NCBI GenBank assembly: GCA_023053575.1
Contig: JAKZAP010000014.1
Location: 8,742,001-8,806,000 of the forward strand
Length of the DNA: 64,000 bases
Reading direction: 5' to 3'
Origin: Branchinecta lynchi
Taxonomy: Eukaryota; Arthropoda; Branchiopoda; Anostraca; Branchinectidae
The notes under the pieces are model-generated. The model was not told the origin of the DNA. It made no database searches and worked only from the letters and a program-made list of their open reading frames with translations. Positions 21,601 to 29,240 of this stretch are shown piece by piece; position 1 is the first letter of the stretch; every line of letters begins with the position of its first letter. The position numbers were made by a program, and so were the translations under genes.

Positions 21601-23939
21601 GGGAGTGGCGGTCGATAGTTTCAGAGAAAGTCGCCAATGTAAGCAGATTAATTTACTGGCTACATATCCGGGGAGGAAGTGAGGTCTTTTTATCAGAGCC
21701 TCGTTTTTGTTGCAATAGCACTGCCGCATCGCTGCTGCAGCACTTCTTTGCTTTTGCACAATATGCGTTTTTGAATCCACTTTCTTCTTGGTTGAAGCGG
21801 CAGCGCTGCAGCACCTTGCAGGGAAGCACGGACTTGGTCGATGAGCAAGTCCGCGATTCTCGAGATGCGCTGCCGTCTTCCTCGGAAGCACTGCAGTGCA
21901 AAAACGGATGTAGACAGAATCAGACCGAAAGTGGTAGAGAAGTGGACCTGCAGCGTGCAACAAAAACGAGGCTCAGTTATCTTTAGTGATTGAAAGACTG
22001 CAGAGCGATTTTGGTTGACATCCGAGAGCATAAGAACATTTACTTGCTCAACGGAATCAGGATTCGAACTGGAACACATAACCTGGAAGATGGGAGCTTC
22101 AGAATCCTGGATTTGATTGAATCAACAGTGAACGTTTTCAATACACAGAGAAGCCAAGTAAGTGAAGTCATTTTATTTAGTGTTTTGTGTGAGCTGACCG
22201 ATTCTTCAACTAACGTGTTCTGCTTAGCATTTCCGACAATCCAAGTCTTCGGGAAAGATTTGAACGGGGGCCTGTGCCAGTCGTCGATGGGAGTAACACG
22301 AGTTGAATCTGGCATTTACAGCATCTAGAGTCTAGATGACTAACATGCAAGTCACGACTTAAGAACTGGACCCGGTACGAGCACCGTATCATCCTGTTGG
22401 GCGATTTGGAAGTACTCTTAAAGAAAAGAACTTCGCTATAGAAGCAAGTCGCTGATGTCCGGATAGAAAAAAATACAGCTAAATAGTTGGCAGTATCTTT
22501 TTCTTTCAATAATTTGTTTTTATTTTTTGAATTATTTATGTCTGAAGGTATGTCCAGTAATCTAGTATTTGCCGTTTAACTCATTTAGTAATTTATGAGC
22601 GGATGGGATTGACTGACTCGTCATAGAAAGGTGAATCAGTGTCTCTAGTTGTGAATAGTCTTGGCCGATAGTGCGCAAAAGAAAAAGTACATTTAGTATC
22701 AACAGTAGTCATTCTTACCGGCTGGTAATGATTTGTCCCATTTTCCGTCATACCCGTTAACTCAGTATGAATTAACGCCACAAAATCAGTTTTATGTATT
22801 GCGAGTTTGTTGAGAAGGTTGAGCTTATTAGTTGAACTGTTATCTACGAGTCGAATAGTATGTAATTAAAGGTTACTTTCCAGGCGCGATCTACTCCTGG
22901 AACGTCTGTGCCAGCAGTACCTACAGTGTCATCAGCTGATTTTTCTGCAGGAGCGTCACGAACGACACCTAGACCGTCACCCTTGCCTGTGACACCTGGA
23001 CCACCGCCATCATCTCCAGTTTCACCACCATCTATCCTATCATCAGAAGCTGCAGGCTCTCGAGGAAAACGTCAACGAAGGTCGCCGACTCGCCGCCTCG
23101 TCAAGAAAATCTCTGTCGGTTACTTGACATGCAAGGCAGCTGTGTGATTTTCTCTGATAAAGTTGCCCATCTAGCTGTGACAAACCCTTGTGGGCAGAGG
23201 CTTGGTTGGATTTGTGCTGAAAGCACGGAGCAGCGGAATACGCTTAGCTGTCCGTTTTGTGGCGGGGGGCTAAGCAGCCGTAACCCATTTATTACGTTGC
23301 TGATATTTAGTTTTATTTTGGGCGCAATGTTAAACTGAGCCTTCCTGATTTGGACCTACATGTATATTTTTCGAATAAAACTTCAGTTATAGATAGATCT
23401 GTGCGCAGTGTGTGTAAATAGCTTCATCTACGCGCTTGGCGCACCTTTGTAGAAGTATGGTTTTCAGGTATCCGTCCACGGACTTTCGGCCGGTAACTCT
23501 TCCTGCACGTTGCGGTAGTGCGAAGTGGAACGAGTCTCAACTTTTCCGTATGGAGCCGAAAGTCCGTGCAGGAATCTGAGTCTGCGAGCACCCGTCTTCA
23601 AGGTGTGAGCGTAGCCGGATATTTCACTTTGTTTCGCTTTCCCTGCAAGGCGTCAGCTTTTCTGTGTCGAAGACCCTTATTTTCTAACAACGGGCTGGTT
23701 CTCGCGGCTGTAGTGGAGTCAGTTGCGGTTGTGTAGACCTGTGGCCATGCTCGTAATAATCAGGTTCATCTCTCTTACAGTTGTTCCGGGACATGCAGGT
23801 CTGTTGGGCAGAAAGCGACGTCCTCATCGCGAGTTTGGAAAAGTATAACCAAGGGAAAGAGAAGAAAGATGGCACAAGTGAGACCGTCGATGCTCCTAGC
23901 GACAATATTGAAACACCGGCCAGCGCCGGCGAGGCGTAA
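529..23939 (+). CDS. DUF4211-type nuclear protein (CCDC82/QSER1/PRR12-like), 3' part of a multi-exon gene
   Basis: Eight exons join in frame: 529-651, 1073-1216, 3195-3316, 5841-5965, 13253-13350, 15211-15378, 19790-19966 and 23781-23939, giving 371 residues and a TAA stop. Every junction is GT/AG and phases agree (0,0,2,1,0,0,0). The 5' exons lie left of the window. Visible hallmarks are a stretch with VWRMDGKSLIQKYEF and STYAGYNSAQRRLYYPV, a helical segment, then two Cys-x2-Cys pairs (KCQACRE and VCYQCIDVF) followed by VYHRLKHLRLLLF. From memory, paired cysteines and a YHxLxH-like helix are typical of the DUF4211 domain of CCDC82, QSER1 and PRR12, which are nuclear proteins; that assignment is inference and was not searched. 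The C-terminus is acidic and disordered. The exon model is much surer than the family name. Confidence 0.75.
1073..1216 (+). CDS. DUF4211-type gene, exon b
   Basis: The acceptor is tcttttcag and the donor is ACA|gtaagt. It encodes 48 residues including KFLVTRADFKLTEYPAVW and RMDGKSLIQKYEF, which look like beta strands opening a folded domain. Phase 0 at both ends. Confidence 0.8.
1385..1960 (+). repeat. Dispersed repeat family A (CAAGTGCCATATA...GGCAGG)
   Basis: It starts CAAGTGCCATATACCGATCG, then (GTCG)n, then units containing gaaacttggcaggcgtat, cccgaccaaac and G-rich runs. Copies recur at 31550-34110, 39800-40145 and in reverse at 2450-2680, 47050-48260, 54216-54330 and 55215-55315. Family unknown to me. 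Confidence 0.75.
1979..2268. mobile_element. TA-flanked MITE family, truncated copy
   Basis: It shares the interior (cagataccatgttatctgca) and the right end with the copy at 2845-3160. The left end is not recognisable. Confidence 0.55.
2450..2680 (-). repeat. Repeat family A, reverse copy with C-tract
   Basis: It contains tgccaagtttcgtcttccta and ends cgatcgctatatGGCAgttg, the reverse of the family A start. A run of 14 C lies near 2486. Confidence 0.65.
2845..3160. mobile_element. TA-flanked MITE, GTTGCGTTTTTGCAG family
   Basis: TA duplicates flank inverted ends GTTGCGTTTTTGCAG and CTGCAAAAATGCAAC. The interior is full of GATACCAYGGTATC-type palindromes. It ends 34 bp before exon c. TA targets suggest Tc1/mariner-type mobilisation. 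Confidence 0.8.
3195..3316 (+). CDS. DUF4211-type gene, exon c
   Basis: The acceptor is gttttctag and the donor is AG|gtaagt. It encodes YAGYNSAQRRLYYPVTTKH and then a basic/hydrophobic stretch ending VDFSFR, leaving in phase 2. A TA-flanked transposon ends only 34 bp before this exon. Confidence 0.8.
3460..3660. repeat. Dispersed repeat shared with 14870-14995
   Basis: Both loci carry accggtttttctgatggaaa, tgatacacatcgaaggtagc and a following tcagcgtg block in the same orientation. Family unknown. Confidence 0.65.
4268..4572 (+). repeat. 75 bp minisatellite, four copies
   Basis: The unit begins ttaggcttaagacaaggtat at 4273, 4348, 4423 and 4498, with only a few differences. Because 75 is divisible by three the array stays open in frame (4324-4584) and mimics a repeat protein (KCGSFRRLGLRQGI...); nothing else supports coding. 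Confidence 0.9.
4640..5085 (-). mobile_element. Nested LINE 3' ends with (ATT)n tails
   Basis: Two successive copies (about 4643-4785 and 4786-4985), plus a third scrap at 5035-5085, match the C-terminal coding and 3' end of the LINE at 11765-12600 (e.g. ctctaagaaattttgagtag). Each of the first two begins with the same (ATA)n tail, as if one copy had targeted the microsatellite tail of the other. Confidence 0.75.
5175..5814 (+). mobile_element. TTAA-flanked (piggyBac-like) non-autonomous element, copy 1
   Basis: TTAA duplicates lie at 5171-5174 and 5815-5818. The inverted ends are AGTTCAATGGGCAC and AGCACAATAGACAC. The element is 640 bp without coding capacity. TTAA targeting points to the piggyBac superfamily, although the terminal bases are not the classical CCC. 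It ends 26 bp before exon d of the DUF4211-type gene. Confidence 0.85.
5841..5965 (+). CDS. DUF4211-type gene, exon d
   Basis: The acceptor is gtttttacag and the donor is AAAG|gtaatt. It encodes about 42 residues that look helical (MKEAFEVYLQALVTYALE). It enters in phase 2 and leaves in phase 1. A TTAA-flanked transposon ends 26 bp upstream, so the acceptor region between element and exon is minimal. Confidence 0.8.
6360..6930 (-). repeat. Minisatellite-bearing repeat family B, reverse copy
   Basis: It starts with the family 3' end (gatctagacaattgtgtctt) and holds units containing cggattccgggcgaacta. Relatives lie at 8625-9065, 15715-16720, 34990-36380, 41395-41650 and 63060-63870. Confidence 0.7.
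7238..8275 (-). mobile_element. LINE RT fragment split by a DNA element
   Basis: On the minus strand 7902-8273 encodes RT palm motifs (LKGVRQGSVLSPVIFN and SYADDLLLIS). Region 7238-7480 encodes the later thumb part (SNIRSVRTMLVENV, LNAVITPYVLYVSPLW-like). About 400 bp of unrelated sequence (about 7460-7895), also present at 17200-18125, separates the two. Confidence 0.75.
7460..7895. mobile_element. Short DNA element, empty-site copy
   Basis: This is closely similar to 17220-17589 plus 18068-18125. It ends with the same aggtgtcct terminus. It contains the sequence ggcaatgTTAAcgg (TTAA at 7832-7835), where the other copy holds a TTAA-flanked insertion. The left terminus is missing or altered. 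Confidence 0.6.
8316..8610. mobile_element. PIF/Harbinger-like MITE, TAA target duplication
   Basis: TAA lies at 8313-8315 and 8611-8613. Inverted ends GAGCGTGTTCCA flank a 295 bp element with inner repeats of agtaactatTAGTTACT. Three-base TWA duplications are the PIF/Harbinger signature. Confidence 0.75.
8625..9065 (-). repeat. Repeat family B, reverse copy with 5' module
   Basis: It holds one or two unit copies, then the 5' module in reverse (aatgtagggctacagagccc, caagtttcatcaaaatatct) and ends ttttgggatcccaaaaagg. Confidence 0.7.
9202..11741 (+). mobile_element. Non-LTR retrotransposon (LINE) with APE endonuclease and reverse transcriptase, degraded
   Basis: Two open frames cover most of an ORF2. 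The first (9202-10587, 461 codons) has an apurinic endonuclease C-terminal half (GGGVLIFCRN, then LAGDGNEL and GTSLDIICTN) followed by the linker and first RT motifs (CPLDIPIDLVQAFPD, WKKGYVTPIQKK). The second (10569-11741, 390 codons) has the RT palm (VDLQKVFDLVSH, SCGVPQGTLLGPLLF, FVDD) and the thumb/C-terminal region (CPVWHFGLTVDQ). The endonuclease start is missing, the usual SDH is SYH (position 9698 region), GDxN is GDGN and a frame break plus deletion lies at about 10520-10590. It is therefore inactive. The architecture is Jockey/CR1-like. It lies in the intron before exon e of the DUF4211-type gene. Confidence 0.85.
11765..12600 (-). mobile_element. LINE 3' fragment, RT C-terminal region and (ATT)n tail
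   Basis: A 249-codon minus-strand frame (11812-12561) carries the region after the RT palm: RDLGILIDGDLRFSQHYN, MVRPIIEYGQT, YEKIQRRATKFVPDL, RHHRGHAYKL and WGFGNRIVDPWNSL. The stop is followed by a very short 3' UTR and a (TAT)n microsatellite tail typical of CR1-like LINEs. It directly abuts the 3' end of the LINE at 9202-11741 in opposite orientation. Confidence 0.85.
12600..12778 (+). mobile_element. LINE-like 3' tail with (TATCAG)n end
   Basis: The sequence ends in ACAATAAAG followed by three TATCAG-type units. This resembles the 3' end of another CR1-like LINE; no coding part is present. Confidence 0.4.
13253..13350 (+). CDS. DUF4211-type gene, exon e
   Basis: The acceptor is acttttttccag and the donor is ACT|gtaagc. 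It encodes RFFLDPLDQIEEENKKR followed by a short basic/hydrophobic stretch. It enters in phase 1 and leaves in phase 0. The preceding intron is 7.3 kb and full of LINE debris. Confidence 0.78.
13480..13870 (-). repeat. Dispersed repeat family C, reverse copy
   Basis: The reverse complement of cgttgtggttaaaaagtggg and the neighbouring caaaatatttgaaaa block is shared with 19090-19370 and, in part, with 1-140. No coding sense. Confidence 0.55.
14060..14490 (+). mobile_element. LINE-like 3' end with GCGGGTCACAAATAAATAAA tail
   Basis: The tail agcgggtcacaaataaataa is shared in form with 4215-4235, 20390-20410 and, inverted, 45850-45880. No coding motif remains here. Confidence 0.45.
15211..15378 (+). 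CDS. DUF4211-type gene, exon f, first Cys-x2-Cys
   Basis: The acceptor is tctgttccag and the donor is ACC|gtatgt. It encodes 56 residues including VVPMIPSEKCQACRERAM and FRGGNYEPLVL. The Cys pair looks like half of a metal-binding site completed by the next exon. Phase 0 at both ends. Confidence 0.82.
15415..15714. mobile_element. MITE with CTGTCAGAAGTTTCATAACA inverted ends
   Basis: The left end and right end are inverted repeats over more than 35 bp, including the gaTGCGCA / TGCGCAtgc part. The inner part has a second inverted pair around ggcatctgc / gcagatgcg. It starts 36 bp after the donor of exon f. No target duplication is clear. Confidence 0.75.
15715..16720 (+). repeat. Repeat family B, forward copy with about five internal units
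   Basis: The 5' module (gtccgtctgtccgttcgtcc, aactctcgaaggggttgaga, atttaggggtggggga) is followed by about five diverged units of about 115-130 bp containing gtagttcgnncggaatccggc and aaaagtaaaagttttat. The 3' module is agacaagacccaattgtctg and ccatcgaaacctttggtctt. It directly adjoins the MITE at 15415-15714. Confidence 0.78.
17200..18125. mobile_element. Short DNA element with AAAGGACACCTGAA inverted ends, carrying a nested insertion
   Basis: The left end reads AAAGGACACCTGAA and the right end is its reverse complement (ttcaggtgtccttt). Without the nested 17590-18067 insertion it is about 440 bp. No target duplication is clear. Confidence 0.6.
17590..18067 (-). mobile_element. TTAA-flanked (piggyBac-like) non-autonomous element, copy 2
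   Basis: It is bounded by TTAA at 17586-17589 and 18068-18071. The ends are AGCACAATGGACAC and, inverted, AGTTCAATGGGCAC. The uninterrupted counterpart at 7832 has one TTAA, giving direct evidence of insertion. The interior is an internally shortened reverse-orientation copy of 5175-5814. Confidence 0.85.
19062..19090. mobile_element. Solo end of the TA-flanked MITE family
   Basis: The bases TAGTTGCGTTTTTGCAGATA match the family terminus and are followed by unrelated sequence. Confidence 0.45.
19080..19520 (+). repeat. Dispersed repeat family C, forward copy
   Basis: It contains gcgttgtggttaaaaagtgg and cagaagatatacctgatagc, also seen near 45-120 and inverted in 13480-13870. It fills the intron before exon g. 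Confidence 0.55.
19790..19966 (+). CDS. DUF4211-type gene, exon g, second Cys-x2-Cys and helix
   Basis: The acceptor is tttttttttctag and the donor is AAG|gtaagt. It encodes VGVCYQCIDVFLVYHRLKHL, then a charged helix (QKLKDEEKANSEILESLL) ending DVDWVQK. Phase 0 at both ends. LINE-derived sequence begins about 20 bp after the donor. Confidence 0.82.
19985..20290 (-). mobile_element. LINE scrap, C-terminal region
   Basis: The minus-strand translation contains RHHRGHTLNFVDSASQGR, the degenerate counterpart of the RHHRGHAYKL region of the LINE at 11765-12600. It begins 20 bp after the donor of exon g. Confidence 0.6.
20800..21560 (-). mobile_element. LINE 3' fragment (RT thumb and C-terminus)
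   Basis: The minus strand reads LGIIIDNNLGWESQTSKLVQ, LYKTYIRPALEYGCQVWHAG, IERTQKRACRIILVHEYV and RYDRSFVPYFCKTFN, the standard end of a Jockey/CR1-like ORF2. The 3' end is AATAAACTTGATGTGATTTG with TGATT repeats. Confidence 0.82.
21696..21974. mobile_element. MITE with GAGCCTCGTTTTTGTTGCA inverted ends, copy 1
   Basis: Perfect 19 bp inverted ends enclose 279 bp rich in gctgcagc/gcagcgct motifs. The same sequence recurs at 51257-51488. Its odd frames give long but meaningless ORFs on both strands. Confidence 0.78.
21980..22883 (+). other. Intron sequence, nothing recognised
   Basis: Short open frames on both strands here have no motif or splice support. Confidence 0.4.
22884..23147 (+). 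CDS. DUF4211-type gene, alternative 3'-terminal exon
   Basis: A good acceptor (ggttactttccag) opens 87 codons in phase 0. They are rich in Pro, Ser and Thr, then basic (SRGKRQRRSPTRRLVKK), and stop at TGA 23145-23147. A canonical AATAAA lies 227 bp beyond the stop. No strong donor is visible; the weak gttact at 23119 would force the last exon out of frame to an early stop. The simplest reading is an alternative terminal exon giving a 406-residue window-coded tail with a nuclear-localisation-like basic end. It could also be a cryptic exon. Confidence 0.55.
   Translation, partial: ARSTPGTSVPAVPTVSSADFSAGASRTTPRPSPLPVTPGPPPSSPVSPPSILSSEAAGSRGKRQRRSPTRRLVKKISVGYLTCKAAV
23374..23379 (+). promoter_or_regulatory. 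Polyadenylation signal AATAAA for the alternative terminal exon
   Basis: A canonical hexamer lies 227 bp after the TGA of the exon at 22884-23147, on the same strand and before the next exon at 23781. This placement supports that exon as terminal. Confidence 0.5.
23781..23939 (+). CDS. DUF4211-type gene, last exon (long isoform)
   Basis: The acceptor is tctcttacag. Read in phase 0 directly after the exon ending WVQK, it continues LFRDMQVCWAESDVLIASL, then KYNQGKEKK and an acidic tail ending SAGEA with TAA at 23937-23939. The helix continues naturally from the preceding exon, which favours skipping of the exon at 22884-23147. I see no AATAAA within a few hundred bases downstream. Confidence 0.65.
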   Translation: MFRDMQVCWAESDVLIASLEKYNQGKEKKDGTSETVDAPSDNIETPASAGEA

Positions 23940-25102
23940 GCCCATGCCATATGTTTTTCAATATTCAATTGTGTCTACTATTAAGTGTGATTTAGTGTTT
24001 AGTTGCTGCGTTACCGGTTTCAAAGCCATGAAATCCAGCCGGCCTATTTCTTCTTTGGAAAACCTTTTCATGTCTTGCTCGGTGGCGTCGGAGCCGAAAC
24101 TCTCGCTCTGATTGGCAAATCCGCATCTTGGTGTCTAACACTGATAATCTGATTGATGATGATCATCACGCGCAAAAGGTACACAGACGGGCCACACGGC
24201 TATGCAAAGGAAGATCCAGGGAGGGCAATAGAGACGTGCTATTTTTCTTCCCTCGCTATCTGTGGTATTTCGGGCTGTGCGTACTTTTCGTGAGATTAAT
24301 CTCAGTTCTTGGCGTTTTAATGGTAATAGTGAAGTGTTTTGGAGTACGTATCAACACCTGATCGCATTTCAGTCTAGAAGACCCGTCCCGGTTTGATTTT
24401 ATTGAAACAAGTCTGCGCTGAGAAAGCCTGCTTTTTTAGTACTAAAATCGTTACTCACGTCACTAAAACAGTAGAGTATGCTTGTTCATAACATCATCTC
24501 CGATGGAATTTCGATGATCAGTTGAAAATATCCGCTACCGAAATTTCCCAGATTTATTTGTTTCAAAAGGACCGCAGCCCTTTACGCTTTGTAAACCTAA
24601 AGCTACGAAAACTCATTTCCATCGCGTTACATTTACTCCGTGCACATGACAGCGAATCTCACAGAATTTCTTCAGCTCGTTACCATATCTTCCTTATTGA
24701 AATGAGTAGAGAAGCAACCTGTCACATATAGATACGTATTTTAAAGTTGTAGCCTGAGGCACCAACTGGAATTCCGACCTAAAGCGATTAGTTCGGAAAC
24801 CTGACTCTGACTCGCTCTCGGTGCATTTCCCTTTCTCACTCACTTGGTGTTCGTCGCATCATGGAGAGTTGAAAGTGTTTAAAAAAAACTCAAAACTTTG
24901 TAGCGTTGCTCTCTATTCCTTCCACGGTTACTGCCACCGGCTAGTACCCTAAAGATCTGTAAGTTACCAGTTCCTAGTAGAAGTTTTAAGATGGTTATTG
25001 TGACAGGATAGCGTTCTTAGAGAATAGTCATATGTCGTTATTAACTGGACATTGATTCTTTGTATAATCCTGAGTGATCTTACACAACAAGGTCATGGTC
25101 CA
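23940..25102. other. Possible 3' UTR of the DUF4211-type gene, then intergenic
   Basis: No AATAAA is seen close to the stop. No exon-like frame or repeat is recognised. The end of the transcript cannot be placed. Confidence 0.4.
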
Positions 25103-27677
25103 TTTACACACTGAGTAAAATCCGAGCGTATTTTACGCACGTTTTGAGCTTGAAAACATTTCTAACAGTACGGACGTATTTGAGAAATCGGTCCGTTTTG
25201 CATCTAAATACGTCCGTATTAGTACAGGCAAATGGAGGTTTGACCCGAAACAAATTGCAACAGAAATGGTTTTTACACCATCTTGTAGAGAGAAAAAAGC
25301 TGAACAACATATCCAAAGTTGCATATCCTGGCTCGACGCGAAATAAGCGTTTTTTGGCTTTTAATCCCATTTTTTTGCGTATTTAGAAAAGAAATATAAA
25401 ATTTTCGTGGTTGTCCGTTATTCTTGAACTGAAGTACGATTCTAATGCAAAATGACAAGCATAAACCGAAAATGAAGCCGGATTTGGCGTATAAAGCACC
25501 AGAAAAAAAGTTAATGTCATTTTTTCAACGTATTTTGCAAAAAAGTACAAATTTTCGTACTCGTCCGATTTTCTTGAACGAAAGTGCGATCCTGGCATAG
25601 AGATCCCAGCTGAGACCGAAAATGGAATCAAACTGGGTTTCTAGTGTATGAGAAAGAAGTTTCATAATCATCAACATAATCTGCCAATTTTGGTAAAACA
25701 AGAAAATTATTAAGAAAAGTCAATTACGAGCTAAACTGGTTTCCATTTTCAATGTTTGAAATCGTGCTTAACGCCCTTCGTACACCATAAATTCTTTTCA
25801 AAAGAGATAAACAAATTGCAACCAGTGTTGACGAGGTATTCACAGATTTGTCCTTTGGAATGGATTAGGCTACCGACTAAGCTTTTGGGTTTTCTGCATC
25901 ATAGTAGTTGTTAATTTTGTAGAGGTGGAACACATTACACCACTTGCAGGTTCTGCATGCTGAAGTAAAAACTAAATCGTTTTTTTAAGGCGGCTACATC
26001 TCTCTTAATTACACTACATCTCTCTGAATTACACTACTGCAGTCGACACGAGCACTTGAAGGTTTTTAAGAGCATGCGCGGAGCTTGTGGAAGGTCATTT
26101 GCTAACGGGTACAAGAAGTCATCTTGATTCTTCCAGCCCCATTTTCTCTATTTTCAATGGAGGATCAAGCTCCCCAGTTCATACCTAACCTTGATAACTG
26201 TTACGGAATCCTTCAAATTTCAGGACGAACTCTGAAAGCCCACTTGCTGGTGAAGCTGCTTCAACCATTTTCGTGACTCACAGGGGTTGGTCAAAGGTTA
26301 CATCGACAGTAAATACATGTCGGCTTGCCTGGTCTGGGACAAAAAGCATAACCGACAATCACTGAGAGGAAAAGAGTAAACTATTTCCCTCCGTGATTCC
26401 CGACCATAAGGGATTGCTGTGTTCCATTCCACTAGGCTTGGGTCTCAGAAGGAAAGCCAGAGGACGTTAAGACTAGAGTACAGAGTCGATGACTTGTTGA
26501 AATTCTCCGAGACTTTCGGATCGAAGGATTTCCGATTTCGGATCGCGGGATATCGAATCATCGGATTTGTGGTTCACAATGCGTAAACAAATATGTAAAA
26601 AAAAATTGTCATAGGCAGTGGATTAATCATGGGAATAGGTTGATCGCATTAGTTTAGTAGATTCGGACACGGCAGAATATCGACTAAGGTAGATAGGTCT
26701 CACGGTAGATGGCGTAGAAAAAAATATTATTTACTTTAATTAATCAGAATTTTTCTATCCGACTGCATTGTCTTACTTGGGGTCTTCTTCTGAGGGTACG
26801 TTTTTCGGTCTTCAAGAAGATTCTGCTTTTAATGACCAGCTCAGGTATATATTTTTTTTCTAACAATCCATCATATCATTTTGATGGATAGTAAATACTG
26901 ACTAAACTACCTTTACAAAAATGATAACGGCGCATGTTAATGACATTGAATCTTTTTTTCTGGTGCAAGATAGCCCCATTCAAATCTGAACCCGTGGCAC
27001 TAAGAGCAGAAAAGGGCTTAGTTTGCGTCGATTCAGGATCTACAACTTTGGATATGTTGTATTTCTTTGTAAATACTGGGCATTGAAAACCATTTTGATT
27101 CATACTTTACTTTTCTGAATAATTTTCTTGTTTTTACTAAAAAAAAATCCTAAAGATCTCATATCTATGGTTACGAAACTTCTTTCAGGCACAGTAGACA
27201 CCCAATTTGATTCCATTATCGGTCTCAGCTAGGGATTCTATGCAGGATCGCACTTTCGTTCAAGAAAATCGCACCAGTACGAAAATGTTTACTTTTTTGC
27301 AAAATAGGTTGAAAAATTAACATTAACTTTTTTCTGGTGCTTTATAAGCCGAATCTGACTTAATTTTCAGTTCCAGCTTGTCGTTATGCATTAGTATCGT
27401 ACTTCAGTTCAAGAATAACGGACAACCACGAAAATTTTATATTTTGTTTTGAAATGCGTAAAAAAGTGACACTAAAAGACAAAAAACGCTTATTTTGCGT
27501 CGAGCCTGGATATGTTGTTAAGCTTTTTTTTTCTCTACAAGATGATGTAAAAATCATTTCTGTTGCAATTTGTTTCGGGTCGACCCCTTTTTGGAGCTCA
27601 TTTTCCTGTACTATATTGCTAGAAATCTTTTGAAGCTCAAAACGTGCGTAAAATACGGATTTTACGCAGTGTGTAAA
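25103..27677. mobile_element. Large foldback DNA element (2.6 kb) with long imperfect inverted arms
   Basis: The left end tttacacactgagtaaaatc and right end (gattttacgcagtgtgtaaa) are inverted repeats. Complementarity continues through 25103-25720 and 26870-27677, including the motifs ACGCACGTTTTGAGCTT and gaccgaaaatggaatcaaa. No transposase frame is visible. It lies between the DUF4211-type and Ly6 genes. Confidence 0.75.
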
Positions 27678-28754
27678 CCCACCATCAAAGTGTAATTTGC
27701 TGGGGGGGGGGGGGGGGTGCGCGGCTACTTTTTTTTATTCGTAAGAAACTTCCCGGTTCGGATTAAAATTATGACAATGTCATGGCGTATAAACTGTTGT
27801 GGAGTTGCTGGGCCACTGTTACAATAAGTCGTGAACTGCTCCTTTCGAGAGGCAAGGTTACAACTAGCAAATCTGAGATACGAGGCTAAATGCGTGTCGA
27901 TGTGGGATCCATCCTCGCAAGCAAACAAATCAAGGGCGATTCTGGCGGTCTGGAAAGCTTCCCTGGTTTAAACGCCGTGTTCCTTCGACTTGGCTAAAAA
28001 TTCTCTTGGCTTTCCGAGTCGGTTCTTGCGCTCCGCTAAAAAGTGAATTCACTCCATACGTGGAAAGTGGCGAGCCAGCGAGAAGCTGTAATCTTGATGG
28101 CAATGTTAAGACAAAAAATCGCGAAACAGACTTTGCCAGTCGAAAGTCCTTTTCATAGCCCAACTCGAGGATTTGGGGGGGGGGGGGGTACATTTTTGTG
28201 TTAAAAGTCGTTCACGTCAGAAACACGTTTACAGAAGCGAGAGGAACATCCTATTCGGTTATTCCTCATTTAAGTGAATATATATCTGAAGTTGACTATG
28301 GTTTACGAATAAAGATTTTTTTTAAAACAGTTCACAAAAGGTTGAAAAATTACTAATATTTACCATGGACGGATTGTTTCTAAAGCCAGGCTCCTGAATC
28401 GAGCACGAATGGAAGTAGTCATTCAGCAGTAATTACAGTGATAATTTTTGCGTTTAAAATATACCCCGATTTTGCAGTTCTTAGGTCCTTCCAGAAATCG
28501 CTTCTAATTTTACTACCATTAAATGACAGCTCGCTTAATGAGCATTAACACGCTCAACCCTGGAAGCTACCTTTAGCTGACTTTTACAGGTTGGTTGTGT
28601 TCCACGTTTTACCAGTCGTTACCAAAGCTAATTGTGCCGATACACGATCAAGGTTTCCCGACCAGATTTTCTGTACTTTCATCATCAGGTTGAACAAATC
28701 TCAACTTTTCCGTATGGAAATTCATGATGCCGGTCTGCGACCTTCCGATCCTGA
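27678..28754. other. Intergenic DNA with poly-G tracts
   Basis: G-runs at about 27702-27717 and 28177-28187 lie near the end of the foldback element. No gene is visible. Confidence 0.4.
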
Positions 28755-29240
28755 TCGTCTGTACGCAGCATAAACTCGCCATTCCAACCTGTGGTAACAA
28801 CTTGGAACAAACCCAGATAACTGCTCACATGTAGCACTTAAACTTCAAATTCACCTGAATCTACAAAAGAACAAATAATCAGATAGAACCTCCGTCTGTA
28901 GTCCCATGTAGCGACTATGAATACCCCAACAAAACTGAGGGGAACCTAGAGGTATTTACTCTAGCTTTGAGCTAATGTTGATACCCGTTTACTCATCTCC
29001 CGCCCGATCTGCAGCATAAGCTAGTCATTCCTACCTGTAGTAACAACTTGGAACACACCCAGACAACTGCTCACATGTAGCACTGAAACTTCAAACTCAC
29101 CTGAATCTACTGAAGAACAAATAATCAGATAGAACCTCCGTCTTTAGTCCAATGCAGCGACTATGAATACCCCACAAACCTGAGGGGAACTAGAGGTATT
29201 TACCCTAGTTTTGAGCTAATGTTAACCCGTTTACTCATAT
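28755..29240. repeat. 246 bp tandem segmental duplication
   Basis: The block beginning gcagcataa at 28765 recurs at 29011 with perhaps 10% divergence, e.g. aacaaataatcagatagaac in both. Function unknown. Confidence 0.8.

Noticed and set aside
21415..22079. Long overlapping minus-strand frames (182, 128 and 82 codons)
   Set aside because: They cross a LINE and a MITE with perfect inverted ends; all three frames are open because of composition, and the MITE recurs at 51257-51488.
28591..28773. A small plus-strand exon after a plausible acceptor (gacttttacag)
   Set aside because: The frame has no family signal, ends in the 246 bp tandem duplication and has no in-phase partner exon.
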